DNA of 64,000 bases, from contig WEDG01002512.1 of assembly GCA_017591395.1 (NCBI GenBank), positions 42,872-106,871 on the forward strand, in the 5' to 3' direction. Positions 1-12,099 of the stretch are shown one piece after another. Position 1 is the first letter of the stretch; the number at the start of each line of letters is the position of its first letter. The stretch comes from Schistocephalus solidus. Taxonomy: Eukaryota > Platyhelminthes > Cestoda > Diphyllobothriidea > Diphyllobothriidae. The notes below the pieces were generated by a model, which saw only the letters and a list, made by a program, of their open reading frames with translations, did not search any database and was not told where the DNA came from. The translations under genes were made by a program, and so were the position numbers.

Positions 1-299
1 TTTGTCTGAACTATGGTCATGAGGTCATCTCTAAAGTACGCTAGCACCTTTTGAATGAACATAAACTAAAAAAATTACTGAATAATTTCCATAATATCAG
101 CGGCAAAACTTTCCAGTCATATGTTAGAGTTGGGATCCTCTCCTGCTAACTTCATCACGGTTTCATCAAAATGGTCTTTACATCGGAAAAAACACCACCG
201 AGGGTGGCAAATAACCTTGAAGCGTTTACCAAGAAACAAATTTGTCCAGTGCTTGAATATATACTCTTTTTGGCACCTCTCCTGGAATGAGAACTGCAA

Positions 300-1960
300 A
301 ATCCCAAAGAAGCAAAGTCATCTGATCTGGATGATATACCGGAAAAGTTCTTAAAAGGATTGGCGGGCGATCACTTCAAACTACTAGCGCATATATTCAA
401 TTCGTCATTTGAAGCAGAGAGACTGCCATCCCAATCGAAGTCAGCAAATATATACCCCATATAAAAGAATGGGAGCTCGATTTAATGTCAACAATTATCG
501 GCCTGTTAGCCCAACATCCATTTGCTGTAAAATCATAGAATCAATAAGTTAGAAGGCGACCATGAAGTTCCTTGAGGAAAACTGATTACTATCAGAGATC
601 CAGCATGGCTTCAGAAAGCATTTCTCTTGTCTTTCCAATTTATTACTCTCCACAGAACAGTGAAATCGCGCATTAGACGAAGATAGTAGGGTTGACGTCA
701 GGAACACTGATTTCAAGAAGGCATTTGACAGAATCCCACACAAACGTCTAATCTTTAAATTATCTGACATTGGCATAAGAGGAATGCTGCTGAAATGGAT
801 CGCAGATGTTCTTAAAGGAAGATTGCAAACTGTGTGCCTCGATACCTCAAACTCAACACATACTCCATTTCTAACTGGTGTCCTCAAAGGCTCCGTCTTA
901 GGGTCGTTACAATTCTTAGTGTACATCAACGACTGTGTCGACGACCTGCGTTGCAGCGCCGTCATGTTTGCAGATGACGTTTAATTGTGGTAAGCCATCA
1001 AATCGAAATCCGATAGGCACGCACTTCAACAGAGTTTTAACCGTCCAAGCAGCTGACCTGCTCGTTAGATCTTCAATTTTAACGTTGGGAATTATATGGT
1101 CCTAAGACTCCGTACCAGCTGGACTAGTGAGGAGGATGATTCCTACCAATAAATTCTCAGTGGGCAGCCCTTTTCAATTGTCGAGGAACAGAAGGACCTT
1201 GGTGTTCTCATAAACGCCTCACTCAAACCATCTTCACAGTGTTTAAAGGCAGCTCAACGCGCAACACTGGTCTTATTTGCGATCAGATGTGGATTTGTGC
1301 AGATTGATAAGGAAATATTCTGGAAAAACTAAGGAGCACTTGTTCGATCTCACTTGGAATATGTCGTTCAGGCCTTGTGTCCTTGGTTTAAGAAGGATTA
1401 TCTACAGCTGGAACGAGTACAGGCGAGGGCTACGAAGATGGTTAAGAATCTAGTAATCTGCTTTACGAAGCCCGATTGACTGAAATTGATTTGTTTCCTC
1501 TCAATTACGGAAAACTATGCGGTGACCTCATCCAAACCTACCGGATTGCCAGAGACCGCGAGTTTGCCCTAGCATTTGCTTACTTCTTCAACTTGGTTGG
1601 GAAGGAAAATTTGCAGGGACATCCCTATAAACTGCAGAGAAAGTTGGTCCGCACGGACGTCCGTTGGAACGCCTTTGTGCAGAGGTTTGTTAAAGCATGG
1701 AACGGACTCCCTGATGAGGAAATCTTTTCAGAAACTGTTGACCCAGTTTAAATGCAAACCAGATACTTATTTGCTAAGAAAATCTTGTAGATATAAGGAA
1801 GATTGTGTCAGTAGCGGCAGCTTGCGCCTGGCCCACACATATCAACGACCTTAGATTTGTCAGATTTATTGCTGTAAACGTTTATTCTATTGAACTTTTT
1901 GAATGTAAATAGGGAGCTCAGTGGCAAAAGCCTAATTCCCTCAATAAAGTGACGGACAGT
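300..1960 (+). mobile_element. degenerate CR1-like LINE, ORF2 reverse transcriptase and 3' end
   Basis: A broken non-LTR retrotransposon ORF2 reads on the plus strand with several frameshifts and stops. The region around 310-460 translates to the RT N-terminal segment (DDIPEKFLKGLAGDHFKLL). At 700-830 the DFKKAFDRIPHKRL motif of RT is visible. At 885-985 the GSVL.SLQFLVYIND segment is followed by the FADD catalytic motif and then a stop. The CR1-type C-terminal region lies at 1476-1751 (GDLIQTYRI, then a WNGLP motif). The 3' UTR ends near an AATAAA at 1943-1948. The 5' part (endonuclease, ORF1) is missing or unrecognisable. RT motif order is direct evidence; the CR1/Jockey-group assignment is by family knowledge. 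Non-functional. Confidence 0.85.
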
Positions 1961-2309
1961 GCGTTAAAGTCAGGTCTTATATATCGGTTATAATTGTTAG
2001 GGTTATTTACCTGTTGGAGTGGTTTTGTTAGCTTTGGAGAAGGCAGCATGCGATTAGTAAGAACTGCGCTACCTTGCTTTTGGGTTTGGATAGGATTGAT
2101 GTCCTTCGGAAAACCTGCCTAAGGTTATATAATTGGGGTTTAAGATGACCCGTGGGGTTGTGGGACGAGTTAGTTTGTGGATGGTTAAATAGGTTTTCTT
2201 TAAATTGAGATGATAGCTGATTTTGTATTTAAAGTAAACTAGTTATACGGAGTGGCCCGGGAAATTTTACGGAGAGGCCAGGAGAACTGCGTTTAAGAGG
2301 GGAAGCTGT

Positions 2310-2466
2310 CGGTCTAAATCCTTTAGACGGGTAAGACGGTATAAATGCTTTAGACGGGATTGCAGACGTTACAGATGGGCTAAAAACACCTGAAATTTCA
2401 TTAATCAGCCTTGAGGTTAAAGAAGTAGAAGGTGGAGTGGAGAAGCTGACCCAACTGGACATCTGA
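2310..2466 (+). repeat. coding-like repeat segment, copy 1
   Basis: On the plus strand this reads NALDGIADVTDGLKTPEISL and continues to a stop at about 2466. About 970 bp downstream a second segment reads NALDEIAKITGGLKAPEISL in the same frame. The nucleotide match is roughly 80% over 70 bp by eye and most changes keep the peptide similar. Just upstream, the TAAAT-C/G-CTTTAGACGGG unit is itself tandemly repeated. The family is not recognised; it could be ORF1 of an undescribed retroelement or duplicated exon remnants. Confidence 0.45.
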
Positions 2467-3304
2467 GGAGAGGAATAAACCGGTGCGTTGAGTAGAAGTG
2501 GAAGTAGGATCAGACTTGTGAATAGTAGGTTGAGAATTTGATGATATTTTTGATAGGAAAGACTCCTTTCCTCGTTCATTTGGTGTAAAAGCTCGACAAA
2601 GGAAATATTTTGTCATTTCTAAATAGCGAGCAATGCGATCTCATTGAGCAAAGATTGAATCCACCTCAATTGTTGAAACCAAGTTAACTAAGATAGGAGG
2701 ATTCTTGCTATGCGAAGAGAGGCGTTTTGGTTCCACTATTTTGTAGTTGAAACCAACTGAGTACAAAAGCCCAAAGCAACGTCAACTCGGAATCTGTGTA
2801 CGGGAGCATTTTTAGTAGAAAATTATTATTACGTTTCTGTCTTTCAAAAGCCTCGCTGGCAACCAAGTGAACAAGCGAGTTGAGAAGTCTGGAGTCCTGA
2901 AGGGGAATATCAGATATGTTACCACTGAACAGGTTACCAAGTATAGAAAAACACAACCAAACTTCATCCCATATTCATCACAGTTCTGTGAAGCGGACAG
3001 ATCAGGCTGTTTAGTTGTTGCATATTTGAGTAAATGTTCAGACTACTAGGTGTAATCAAGCAACGCTTGCGTCTCTAGGCAGATATATTACGACGAGTTG
3101 AGGTTGCTGTTTTCATCTTTTTTCGAAAATAGGAGTGTGATCTTCGCAGTGTACGCTGGGTAAAAATTATCCTGATAAAGATTTCCAACTGATTGATATA
3201 TCAAAAATAAAAAAATGGTTACTGCAAACAACTTACTGTTGAAAGTTAATTATGTTATTAACATTTTAACTCAAATTCTATGTTCGCGCTTTATAATGCT
3301 ACTT

Positions 3305-3492
3305 TTGAACGTGAATTTATAAATGCTTTAGACGAGATTGCGAAAATTACAGGTGGGCTTAAAGCACCGGAAATTTCATTAGTGACAGCCCATATGAAGT
3401 ATCCGATTTCCCTAAACGGAATTACACCTTCTACATCCCTACGAACGGCAGTTGATATGTTTGGAACAGATTGGAACAGTTTCGAACACTGA
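3305..3492 (+). repeat. coding-like repeat segment, copy 2
   Basis: This is the second copy of the segment near 2340, in an open frame from 3280 that stops after FGTDWNSFEH at 3492. The first 26 residues match copy 1 and the rest does not. Not recognised as a known domain. It may be an exon or retroelement ORF1 remnant. Confidence 0.4.
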
Positions 3493-4190
3493 CTGCCGCG
3501 TCGATCGAATTCGGGTTGAAATTAGCTAATCTCTAAACGTTTTGATTTATCAATCACTAATTGGTGTCTGAAGTTACGCCTCGATGAAATAAACTGAAAG
3601 TATAAATATATTATCACTTCCTTAATTATCATATCACAGCCATCAGTTGACCTATCGGACACTAAAAATAATTTCAGTAACAAATATTGACGTAAATGCA
3701 TTAAAGTTTGATGATCATTAATGACCATTTTTCTTTTCTCATCATAACAATAAGTTACCATTTAAAATACTAAAGAATAATATCATCAATATATACCAAC
3801 ATGCTTTCACTTAACCCATTATTGTCTGCTGTATACAGACATTCTCTAGTTTATGCTCTTCATATTCACGACTCGACTCAGCTGACACCAAAAATTATTT
3901 CAGCAATTATCCTGCAAGTTCGGCTTCCGCAGCATATCTTACGTACAGCTAAAAGACATCGCGTCTACAGAGGTTAGTAAATCTGTTCGCTATTGACCTT
4001 GTAAAGATGACCACGCAGGTGAATTGTGCAGGCAAACTCGAAGAAATTATCCGCTCACAGGGAGGAATCCTGGCCCCAGATAACCTGGAATAGCAGCGCA
4101 GGCTACACCGAAAGTGCTTGCAATATAGAGGAAATCAGTCAGGCTTTTTTAATTTGTATTGGTAAGGCAAATCCTCAAGGCCGTCAAACA

Positions 4191-4222
4191 TCTTCGTTGC
4201 TCTTCGTTGCTCTTCGTTGCAC
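4191..4222 (+). repeat. 10-bp tandem repeat (CTCTTCGTTG), three units
   Basis: GCTCTTCGTT is repeated three times in a row. It is a short minisatellite with no further context. Confidence 0.8.
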
Positions 4223-4344
4223 CTGCCCAAGGAGGTTAATATCTTTCTTCGTCCACGGTGTCCAGGCTGGTATTCTGTAATCTAAACGTGTTCTCACATG
4301 GACTCCAAAGACTCTTCTGAAGAGATCGGGGGAAATGTTTAATA

Positions 4345-4553
4345 TATTCCAAAGATTTTTAACTATTGTTTTAAAAATTTAAAAATCATAGTGAACCGGA
4401 GGCGCCTATCATACTACTCAATTCTCCTGTTCATATGATTGTTCACACAGAGCAGCAGTCACCAAAGTTGTATTTATTTATACCACGGTACTAAATTTGT
4501 AATGATGGGAACTCTACGCCTTAAATATACAACTTATTTATTTATTTATAATC
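4345..4553 (+). repeat. LINE 3' UTR with TTTA tail, copy 1
   Basis: This segment aligns with 7005-7203 over its whole length. Both share a block reading AATGATGGG and then CCTTAAATATACAA, and both end in TTTATT repeats. A 3' microsatellite tail in place of poly(A) is typical of CR1/L2-type LINEs. No ORF belongs to it, so it is a 5'-truncated 3' end. The next LINE fragment starts directly after its tail. Confidence 0.7.
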
Positions 4554-4554
4554 T

Positions 4555-6475
4555 TTTCAATTTACGTCTGTACATCTAAGGATTGCAGAGATTTTTAAAT
4601 TAGCTTCTAAGATTCGTCTTGCACGTGACAGAGGGAATCTTGCGCACTCAGTGTGCCAAACTCTGCAAAATCTTTTGCTTAACTGTTCCACCGTCGATCC
4701 TCCTCTAAACGAGGTTATGAAATTCTTCCATTACTAAATGAAGCTAAGAACTTCGTTCTCAAAGACTCTGACAAGGCGGAATTGTTTAGAGCGTTCTTTG
4801 CAAATCATCTTACGATGGAATCTGAACCGGATCCAACGTTTCAGGCATCCTCATTCAATGTTATCAGCACCATTGATTTATCCTTAGAACTAATTCGTTA
4901 GCAAATAATTCGTCTAAAAAACTCGCACTCTTCGGGGACTGAAGGTATTCCAAACTCAGTTAATAAGAGAGTGCCGAGCTTCCCCCGATTGCTTGGCCAT
5001 ATATTCTCAGTTTATCTTTTAAATGGATTCTTTCCTGACTCATGGAATACATCTATTATTCTTCCTGTCTGCAAGTCGGGATCTCGTTCGGACATAAATA
5101 ATTACCAAGGCATTCACAAAATCCCTGCTCTAGCAAAATTTTTGGAGAAAATTATTTTTAATCAAATTCTCGACTTTTGCTTAGAAAATAAGCTCTAAAG
5201 GACTCGCAATATGGTTTTCTACCTGAAAGATCATGCGAAATGTGTCACTTAGCTTTTCTTACCCCCTCACATCCTTTTGTAATGAGCAGCAGTCACTGGT
5301 TGTGATCTACTTTGACCTGAACAAAGCGTTTGACAAGGTACCGCAACTGGAAACCGAAACTGGAAGCCCTAGGCATCCGGCCTTCTCTCCTTGACTTCAT
5401 TGGTTCCTACTTGTCTAACTACAGCCAGAAGGCCTCACTAGGTTAAAGCTATTCGACGCCTCAGCCGATCACGAGTAGCGTTTTTCAAGGCACGGTTCTA
5501 GGTCCCATCCTCTTCCTTCTGTACATAAAAAAATTTCAACTTTACTCACAAATTCACAAAATTTCGTTTACGCTGACGATCTCAAGTGCATTTATTCATT
5601 TTCTAAAGACTGCCAAAAGTTGTGTTGATAAAATCAACACTGATTTATTTATGCTCTCACGTTGAAGCTCTAGATGGCAGATGGAATTTCTCCATCCATG
5701 AGTAGTTTCCTGTGATTTGGCCCAGCAAAGCTTCCTGGACCCCTGACATTTCAAAATAGTACACATTTAGAACGATCAACCATAAAAGACTTAGTCGAAG
5801 TTAAACGAATAACTAGCATTATCACCTCATGCAGATCGAATTTCTGCAAAGGCTGCACAGATATGTGGTTTTATATCACATAATTTCTTCCTTCCGGAAA
5901 TAAAGTTAAACCTATACCGCATGTTTGTTCTTCCTATCCTAGAATATTGCTGTCCCCTCTTTGGGCTGATGAACGCCTCTGACCGCAGTAAGATTGAAAA
6001 AGTTCAAAGGGTTTGTACTCGAAGACTATTTTCTCTTCCTTGATCTAGTATCTCTTATACGGATAGATGCCAGTTAGCAAACGTTAAATTTTTCTGGGTT
6101 AGAAGACTCGAAGCCGGTCTCTGCTTCCTGTTTCGTGTTAACTCTAGCCCAAACCTCCCACAAATTAACACTCTCACTCCGGTAGATCGACCGTATGCCC
6201 CTCGTAATTCCTCAATGATAATTTCACCACCCCTTAGCTCCACAAATAACCGTTCTCAGTTTTTTTGCCTCCAAATATGCTTTCATATGGAATAATCTTC
6301 CACTGGAAATTAGGTTGTCATCTACATTAGCTATTTTAAAAACAAATTACGCAAACATTTAACTTCCGAAGATATAAAGTCCTTATTGTCTGTTTCCTTC
6401 CCAAACTCACAAATTTTGGATTTTGAAAAGGGTCCTCCTGGTATTTGAGACAGTTCCCTTGATAATATATTGGTT
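4555..6475 (+). mobile_element. 5'-truncated LINE, same family as the 19-24.8 kb element
   Basis: The start (near 4565) matches the element at about 22845 (AGGATTGCA.A.ATTT) and the two run parallel from there. Between 4971 and 5198 the RT N-terminal part reads FFPDSWNTSIILPVCKSGSR, then NNYQGIHK. A DLNKAFDKVP motif follows near 5310, a GTVLGPILFL motif near 5490 and YADDLKC near 5570-5595. The C-terminal region at 5880-6440 (ISHNFFLPEIKLNLYRMFVL) is broken by frameshifts. The 3' end near 6420-6470 matches 24695-24755. The copy is older and more damaged than the one at 19-24.8 kb. Non-functional. Confidence 0.85.
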
Positions 6476-6479
6476 TCTA

Positions 6480-7000
6480 AAAATGTTTCTGTCATCCACT
6501 GCAGAGTCAATCTTTCGTCCCCCCTTTTTAACTAGCATCACCAACTCATGACAACCTAAATTTTTTCCGATTTTGCAACCCTGACGATGGTCTCCGGGAT
6601 CTGTTGATGATCCTGGCGGGTTCTGAAGTTTCGCCTCTTTGTTGGTGTACTATGCAGTCAGCAAGGTCGCATCTCGATGATGATCTCATGACCTCTACTT
6701 TTTCCTCTTCGTTTCGACTATGTTGTCTTCGATGAGTTCCTCCTCTCTCACCTCGATGGTGTTTATAAACGGTAGCTCTGACTGTTATAATATCTCTCAC
6801 TCGACAAGGAGCGTTCTGAAAACCATATGTTGTCGACAACATCACAATACTATCCCATTGCAATATACCAATCCCATCAACTCTATCTATTAGTTTTTAG
6901 AGAAGCAGTTATTTTCCCCTTTTTTTTAAATTGGCGGCTTGCCGAACTCCGCCCACGATTTAACCGTAGGCGTTTTTTTACTGCTTCTTTTCTAAAACAC
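6480..7000. other. unassigned spacer between LINE fragments
   Basis: No gene or named repeat was recognised. A short inverted match (AGAAGCAGT near 6902 and its complement near 6980) flanks a T-rich stretch and could be the ends of a small decayed insertion, but this is weak. Confidence 0.35.
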
Positions 7001-7004
7001 CGTA

Positions 7005-7203
7005 TATGCCAAAGATTGTTGAGTGTTGTTTTAAAAATTGCAAATCATTATGAATCGGATATGCTTACCACACTACTCCTTTTTGCTGTTCATATGGATG
7101 CTCACATAGTGCAGCAATTATTCACATTGTATTCATTTATACAACGATACTAAGTTTGTAATGATGGGGCCCTCTGGGCCTTAAATATACAATTTATTTA
7201 TCC
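7005..7203 (+). repeat. LINE 3' UTR with TTTA tail, copy 2
   Basis: Second copy of the 3' end at 4345-4553, with the same internal blocks (CCAAAGATT, TGTTTTAAAAATT, GTTCATATG) and the same TTTATT tail. It abuts the 3' end of the minus-strand CR1-like element that begins at about 7205. Confidence 0.7.
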
Positions 7204-7204
7204 A

Positions 7205-10200
7205 ATGTAGCGTATATGTCGCCTTCTGGAATACTTTCCTACAGGGTTTCTGAGGGCATCAAATTTGCAGCTGCCCACACGCACAGATCTTTGTGTGTTT
7301 CCACCTCTTTTAATAGAGTGTCACAAAGTACTGGTGTGTGGCACTTAGTTTGTCGATAATCGATTTTAGCCTCTTTGCATCGTCAGTGCAGCTGACTTCA
7401 GTCCATATTTTGATGACATCTGCAAACATGGCAGTTTCACTATCTAAGTTATTGAGACGGTCATTCACGTAGATACGAAGAGTAGTGGGCCCAAAACAGA
7501 ACCCTGTGGAACACAAATTTCTACATTTGCCCATTCCATGATAGAGGTTCCAACAAAACCTCTCTCTGCCCTAAAAGACAGGAAACTCTTGATCCAATTA
7601 AAAGTTTTCTTTGAAGTCCTACGTCTAAAATCTCCTGTAATAGAAGCCTGTGTGTTACGCTATCAAATGCCTTCTTGAAGTCAAAAATATGAAACCTACT
7701 GGATAACCCTTATCTGCGGCCTTTTTCTAATTATCGTGCTATTGAACATAATTCGTGAGACACGAACGTCCCGGACGCAAGCCGTGTAGGACATCACATA
7801 AGATTTGGTTGTTTTTCAGATAGCCCATCAAATGCCTCTTCATAATACACTCGAATATTTTACACGCTGCGTGAGTTAAACTGACAGGATGGTAATTTTA
7901 TCAGTCCAGTCGTAAAGCTCCATTTTAGATCTGGGCGATGATTGCACACTTCCATTCTTCCGGGAGTGTGCCTTCTTGAAATGACTTTCGGAATATGCTG
8001 AAGAATGGTTCACACAGTTCGGCAACAAGTTCTCAAAGTGCTAATACAGGAATTCCATCCGACCCAGGCGACTTGGCAGGCTTTACGCGGAGTAATTCGG
8101 TCCTGGCTATGTTAGGCAAAAAGTCTAGATCCTCTGTTGTGGGAAGGGAAGGAGGAAGGGAAAGGAGTGAGAAGCATTGGTTAACAAACCGGTGGAATAG
8201 CATCAAAAGAATAAGGGTGAAAATCGTCTGAACTAATTTGGAACGAAGGGATACTTAAACCTGTTGATCGATCTCCAGTTTTCGGTCTGCAGACCTAAGG
8301 GCAGGAATCATTTCCTGAGTTCTCTTGGTACTCCGTATGTAGTCATACAGCATTTTGAGGTGTTTCAACGATTTTTGCAGTAAATTCAGTTCAAACTTCC
8401 TTCGCACACTTATAGCCTTGCTTTTACAAATGTTGCGTTGCTGCTTATATACCCGAAAGTGATAATCGGAGCCGGTTTGTCTGTAACGCCTCCAGAAGCG
8501 ATTTATTTTTTAAAAGCAGCCTGCAAGGTTTAGTTAATCCACTTTGGGCGGTTTGTGGTTGTCTTTCTTCTGAGGGAACAGTTGAGGTAAACAATCCTTT
8601 TAAATAACGAGCTGAAAGTCATCCGATCGTTATTGGTTCCACCATGTGTTTCTGTTTCTCAGGATATCTCTGACACTGGTCTTTTCATAAGTGCGTGGTC
8701 CCCCTTCCAATTTTTTTCCATCTTTCAGGTAAATTTGGTTTAAATAACAGTGAGTACTCGAAGTACAGCGTAATGTGCTCGCTGGACCATAATGGCGGCT
8801 GATCCTGTAGGTCTAGCACATTCTCCTCATATCGGGTAAAGATCAGGTTAAAGCAGTTTGACTACTGTCCTTCTTTCGTCCACGTTCTAAAGGTGACATT
8901 TTGACAGAGAAGTTTGTTTGTTGCCATTGTAATAGTTTATGGTTGATGTTATCTGGCATTACATACACAGTCTATCTTTTCCAGTTAATACCAGGAGCGT
9001 TTTAATCTCCAATGAGGACATACTTTCTTCTTGCTGGCTTTGTCGAGTTCCAAAATGAGAATGAGATCCTGATCGGAAGTCGGATGAGGCGAACGGTACG
9101 CAACCGATATCGTCAGTTGTCTGGAATAATTAGCAGATATAGTAAGGCTTAAGTGTTCCACATCCCGTACTGAAATATGTACGGTCAGCTTGTGAGGGAC
9201 ATAAACTATGGCTCCTCCTGCTCGCTTTTGTCTATATCTCCTTAAGTGTTGATATACTCTATGTGTTATTTCGTAATAAGCAATGTATGCAAAAAAGACA
9301 CGTTTGAGTAAAGGCCAGAATGTCTGGTTTACTTTAATCCACTTCCTTTCTTAGATTGTCTAGCTTGTTGAACAAGCTTTGTACATTTGTGGAGAGGATC
9401 TTAAATAATCGTTTATTGGGGAGACCCAGTCCCCATTTTTACAGGTATTTGCCGCAGGAAAAACACCTTGATCTGAACTTTTTGACCGTCTTTGACTTTC
9501 AGTCCGTTTTCCCCTCTGCCAACTATTTACCTCAAATCTGTTCTTAGTTCCCTGATTTTCAACCGTTCACTCGGCTCGTAGTCCGGCTGAAAAAACACTT
9601 GTTTTTGTGATCTTTTTAAGGTGCTTCTTCCTTCTAACAGAAGAGCTGCTTGGGCTTCGTTTTCTAAAATAATTTCTAGAAGCCTGAGTAAAGTTCTCAG
9701 GTCGTTGCTGGGGTCTGCTTTGCCTAGTCGGAAAGCTTTTTGTACGGTGAAAATTGTCCCTTCCTCCAGGACAGCACTTACACTTTCGTGAAGATGATCT
9801 AGATCGTGTGTGACTCGTTCCTTCGGAATGCATGACGTGGATTCTGGGACACCCCGTCTTACGATATTTTGCTTACGATTTATGGGCGAGCTCCTGATTT
9901 TTCCGCTTTCCCTAGGGTGGTAGCTCACAGAGGTGGCGTTTCTCATGGATGCTGGCACTTCAAAATGAGCGTGATTTTCATCCGACGTTGGGGTTCTGGG
10001 AATTACATTTTTGTATAACCTACTACCTTCGTCTTCCGAAACTCGCTCCTTGGGAGTGGTTGCATCTGATTCAAGAAGTCCTTGAAAAATGAGACATTCA
10101 TATCTATTTGTTTTGTTTGCATTGTTTTTTCTTGTGTGTGGTGCTTTACTTGATGTTGCGCTCAGCATTTGTTTGCTGGCGATTGCAAAGCAGATGCTGA

Positions 10201-10500
10201 GATTATATTATGGTCATTCCGATTGTCGCCCATTTCTGCTTTTGAGAGGTTTTTTGGGACAGAGATAACGCCTAGTTCTGTGCATACTACGCTCTTTGGT
10301 TGGTTGCAACTTTTGACAGTGCGGTTTTTGCTTGGAATATGTTAGGTTTGGCCCGCTTTGACTGACAATCTGGGTATAATCTGTCTTCTTGGGATGCCCA
10401 TAGACGCTTCTTAATTTTCTGGGAGCCCTGCCAGTTGCCCTCTTTCCGTACTAGATACTGTTTAATAGCTATGGCGAGCCCTGTAGACACAGCGACGTCT
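7205..10500 (-). mobile_element. minus-strand CR1-like LINE with ORF1, endonuclease and RT remnants
   Basis: Read from high to low coordinates, this is a near-complete but broken CR1-group element. ORF1 lies at 10168-9527 (separate entry). The endonuclease starts near 9400 with STNVQSLFNKLDNLRKEVD, a stop, then SKPDILAF, which is the usual N-terminal motif of the apurinic-type endonuclease. RT begins near 8110 (VKPAKSPGSDGIPVL), with EGTLPEEWKCAII at about 7980-7940. PQGSVLGPLLF-like sequence and a damaged FAD.IKIWT catalytic motif lie at 7530-7400. An additional open stretch at 10490-10287 may be the ORF1 N-terminus. Numerous stops make it inactive. The order ORF1-EN-RT on one strand is direct support. 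Confidence 0.85.
9527..10168 (-). pseudogene. CR1-like LINE ORF1 (213-codon open frame)
   Basis: The protein has the layout of LINE ORF1 nucleic-acid-binding proteins. Near residue 25 a beta-strand-like segment reads YECLIFQGLLESDA. It is followed by a charged linker and then by VQKAFRLGKADPSNDLR. Next comes LLEIILENEAQAALLL, and the C-terminus reads VFFQPDYEPSERLKIRELR. In known CR1 ORF1 proteins this series (xGLxES, FRLGK, LRxxxENEAxAxxLL, PDYxxxERxRxRxL) spans the RRM-like region and C-terminal domain. The frame is intact from Met to the stop just before the endonuclease start, the best preserved ORF of this copy. The match is by family pattern, not by alignment. Confidence 0.75.
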
Positions 10501-11033
10501 TCCTCGTTGGATGTGAAGGGCTGAGGATAAATATGTAAATAGGTTTATTGATTTGGCACTGCTTGGGCGCCGTCAAATCCTTAGAACACAGGAAAAAAAC
10601 CTTAAACAAACTCCTCTTTTCATTAACCACTTAAGCTTTGGTTTGTTTGTTTGCTTAAATAGCAGTGTTTGAAGTGACGAGTTTGTTTTAAGTAAAAAGC
10701 CTGTTTTCCAAGGTTAAGAAATAGCAAAATTTGAAGTTAAAACAGCTATACAGAATGGGGATGAATGTAACAGGGTAAGAATGGTAAGAGTCAAGACTAG
10801 TCTGTTATTGACGTTCGAGGGTATTCATCCTACAGAGGTAGAAACGTCTGCGGTAGATTCGAAGGGATAGGTACTTCCAATCAGATGCGAGCGCAGTCGA
10901 TTCCGGTGTGGTGTCTGCCGACTACTTAGACTTAGTTGCCTGATTGCTAAAAAAGGGGAAAATAGATTAGGAGCAGGAAGAGTTCAACGGTAAGAAACTT
11001 TCACTGCAGTCCTGCAGTCTTCATATTTGTATT

Positions 11034-11069
11034 ATATTGATCTAGACTGTATTGTATTGATCTAGACTG
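11034..11069 (+). repeat. two-unit tandem repeat, about 21 bp
   Basis: ATTGATCTAGACTGT occurs twice in a row, separated by ATTGT. Simple direct duplication. Confidence 0.8.
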
Positions 11070-11381
11070 TGTATGCATACGTGCGTTTGTCTCCCTCATG
11101 TTAAATTGTTCCAGAAGGCTTCTTTTCCGATAAAATATGAGGAAGTTTCTTCTCTATCTCCATCGTCAGCCCCTGCATATACTTTTCAATCTCCGAAAAA
11201 AAAATTGAAGAAGTTTAAAGCATGTCGCACACACTTCGTCCTTGTTATTGAGATGCAACAAACTTATTAAACTCTTGACCCGTTTGGCGGCAGGCAACTT
11301 TAAGGAAATATGTCCAGACGTGTAGTCATTCATAGTATAAAAGTGTTTATTCCACCATTTAAATATCAATCAGCAAGTTTG

Positions 11382-11456
11382 GCGTGCGGTGATAGCTCAG
11401 TGGTATCACCTTATTTCCCACACACAATTGCTCTGGTTAGAAACTCGGTAGTGCCA
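11382..11456 (+). repeat. tRNA-like SINE head
   Basis: A perfect RNA polymerase III box A (TAGCTCAGTGG, 11393-11403) is followed about 45 bp later by a near-perfect box B (GGTTAGAAACT; one mismatch to GGTTCRANNCY). A closed acceptor stem is not obvious, so this is more likely a SINE promoter than a working tRNA gene. Confidence 0.5.
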
Positions 11457-12099
11457 CGTATTTCACACGATTCCCAAAGGGTATATTTTTGACTTCCAGG
11501 GTTACTAAAAACTTTTTAAGGCATAATATTTGTTAGTATTTATACCTTCCCTCTACCTTTGAAGGTGACAACCCAATTTATGTATTTCTTTCAAAAAAAC
11601 TAGCTTGGTTGTCTTGCAAGTATCTTATTCTCCGATGTGGTGACGTTAATGGTGTGAATATACGCCCGCTTACACTGCTAGGCTTAGATGATATTGTATC
11701 CTTCAACACTTGCGCTGATGCACCTCTTGAAAATGTTTTAACTAGCCAACCCAAGCGTTTCCTTGTTAAAACAAATGTCTATAGTCCAGTTACGAACATG
11801 CTGTGCTATTAGACTTTCTAAAAATTATTTAACTTCTACGCGAGTGCTGCTACTCCAACATGAAAAGAAAATTAAATATCGCGAAACATCCACACAAAAC
11901 ATCTGCCTGCTCCAGCTTTGTATATCTTACATTATCCCCACTTTTCTCAGATAATCCAATGTCCAATTGTGCTCCAGCTACCTTACAGCATTTTTAAAAT
12001 AAAATTTTTAATATTTGCTGCCCCCTCTATACCGTTATGGTAAGACTTGACAGAATTAATTCTCCCTTTGAAAATTTTAAAGTCATTAAAAGGAAACTC

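Larger units (their letters stand above)
1970..4340. other. intergenic stretch without a recognisable gene
   Basis: No convincing gene was found on either strand. The only structured parts are two diverged copies of a short coding-like segment (near 2340 and 3308, listed separately) and a 10-bp tandem repeat near 4200. The rest looks like unique, AT-rich DNA or repeats too decayed to name. Confidence 0.5.

Noticed and set aside
1..300. ORFs at the window start as a gene
   Set aside because: Both strands have short unrelated frames; at best this is the degraded 5' side of the first LINE.
11382..11456. Functional tRNA gene
   Set aside because: Boxes A and B are present but a closed cloverleaf could not be drawn; a SINE head is more likely.
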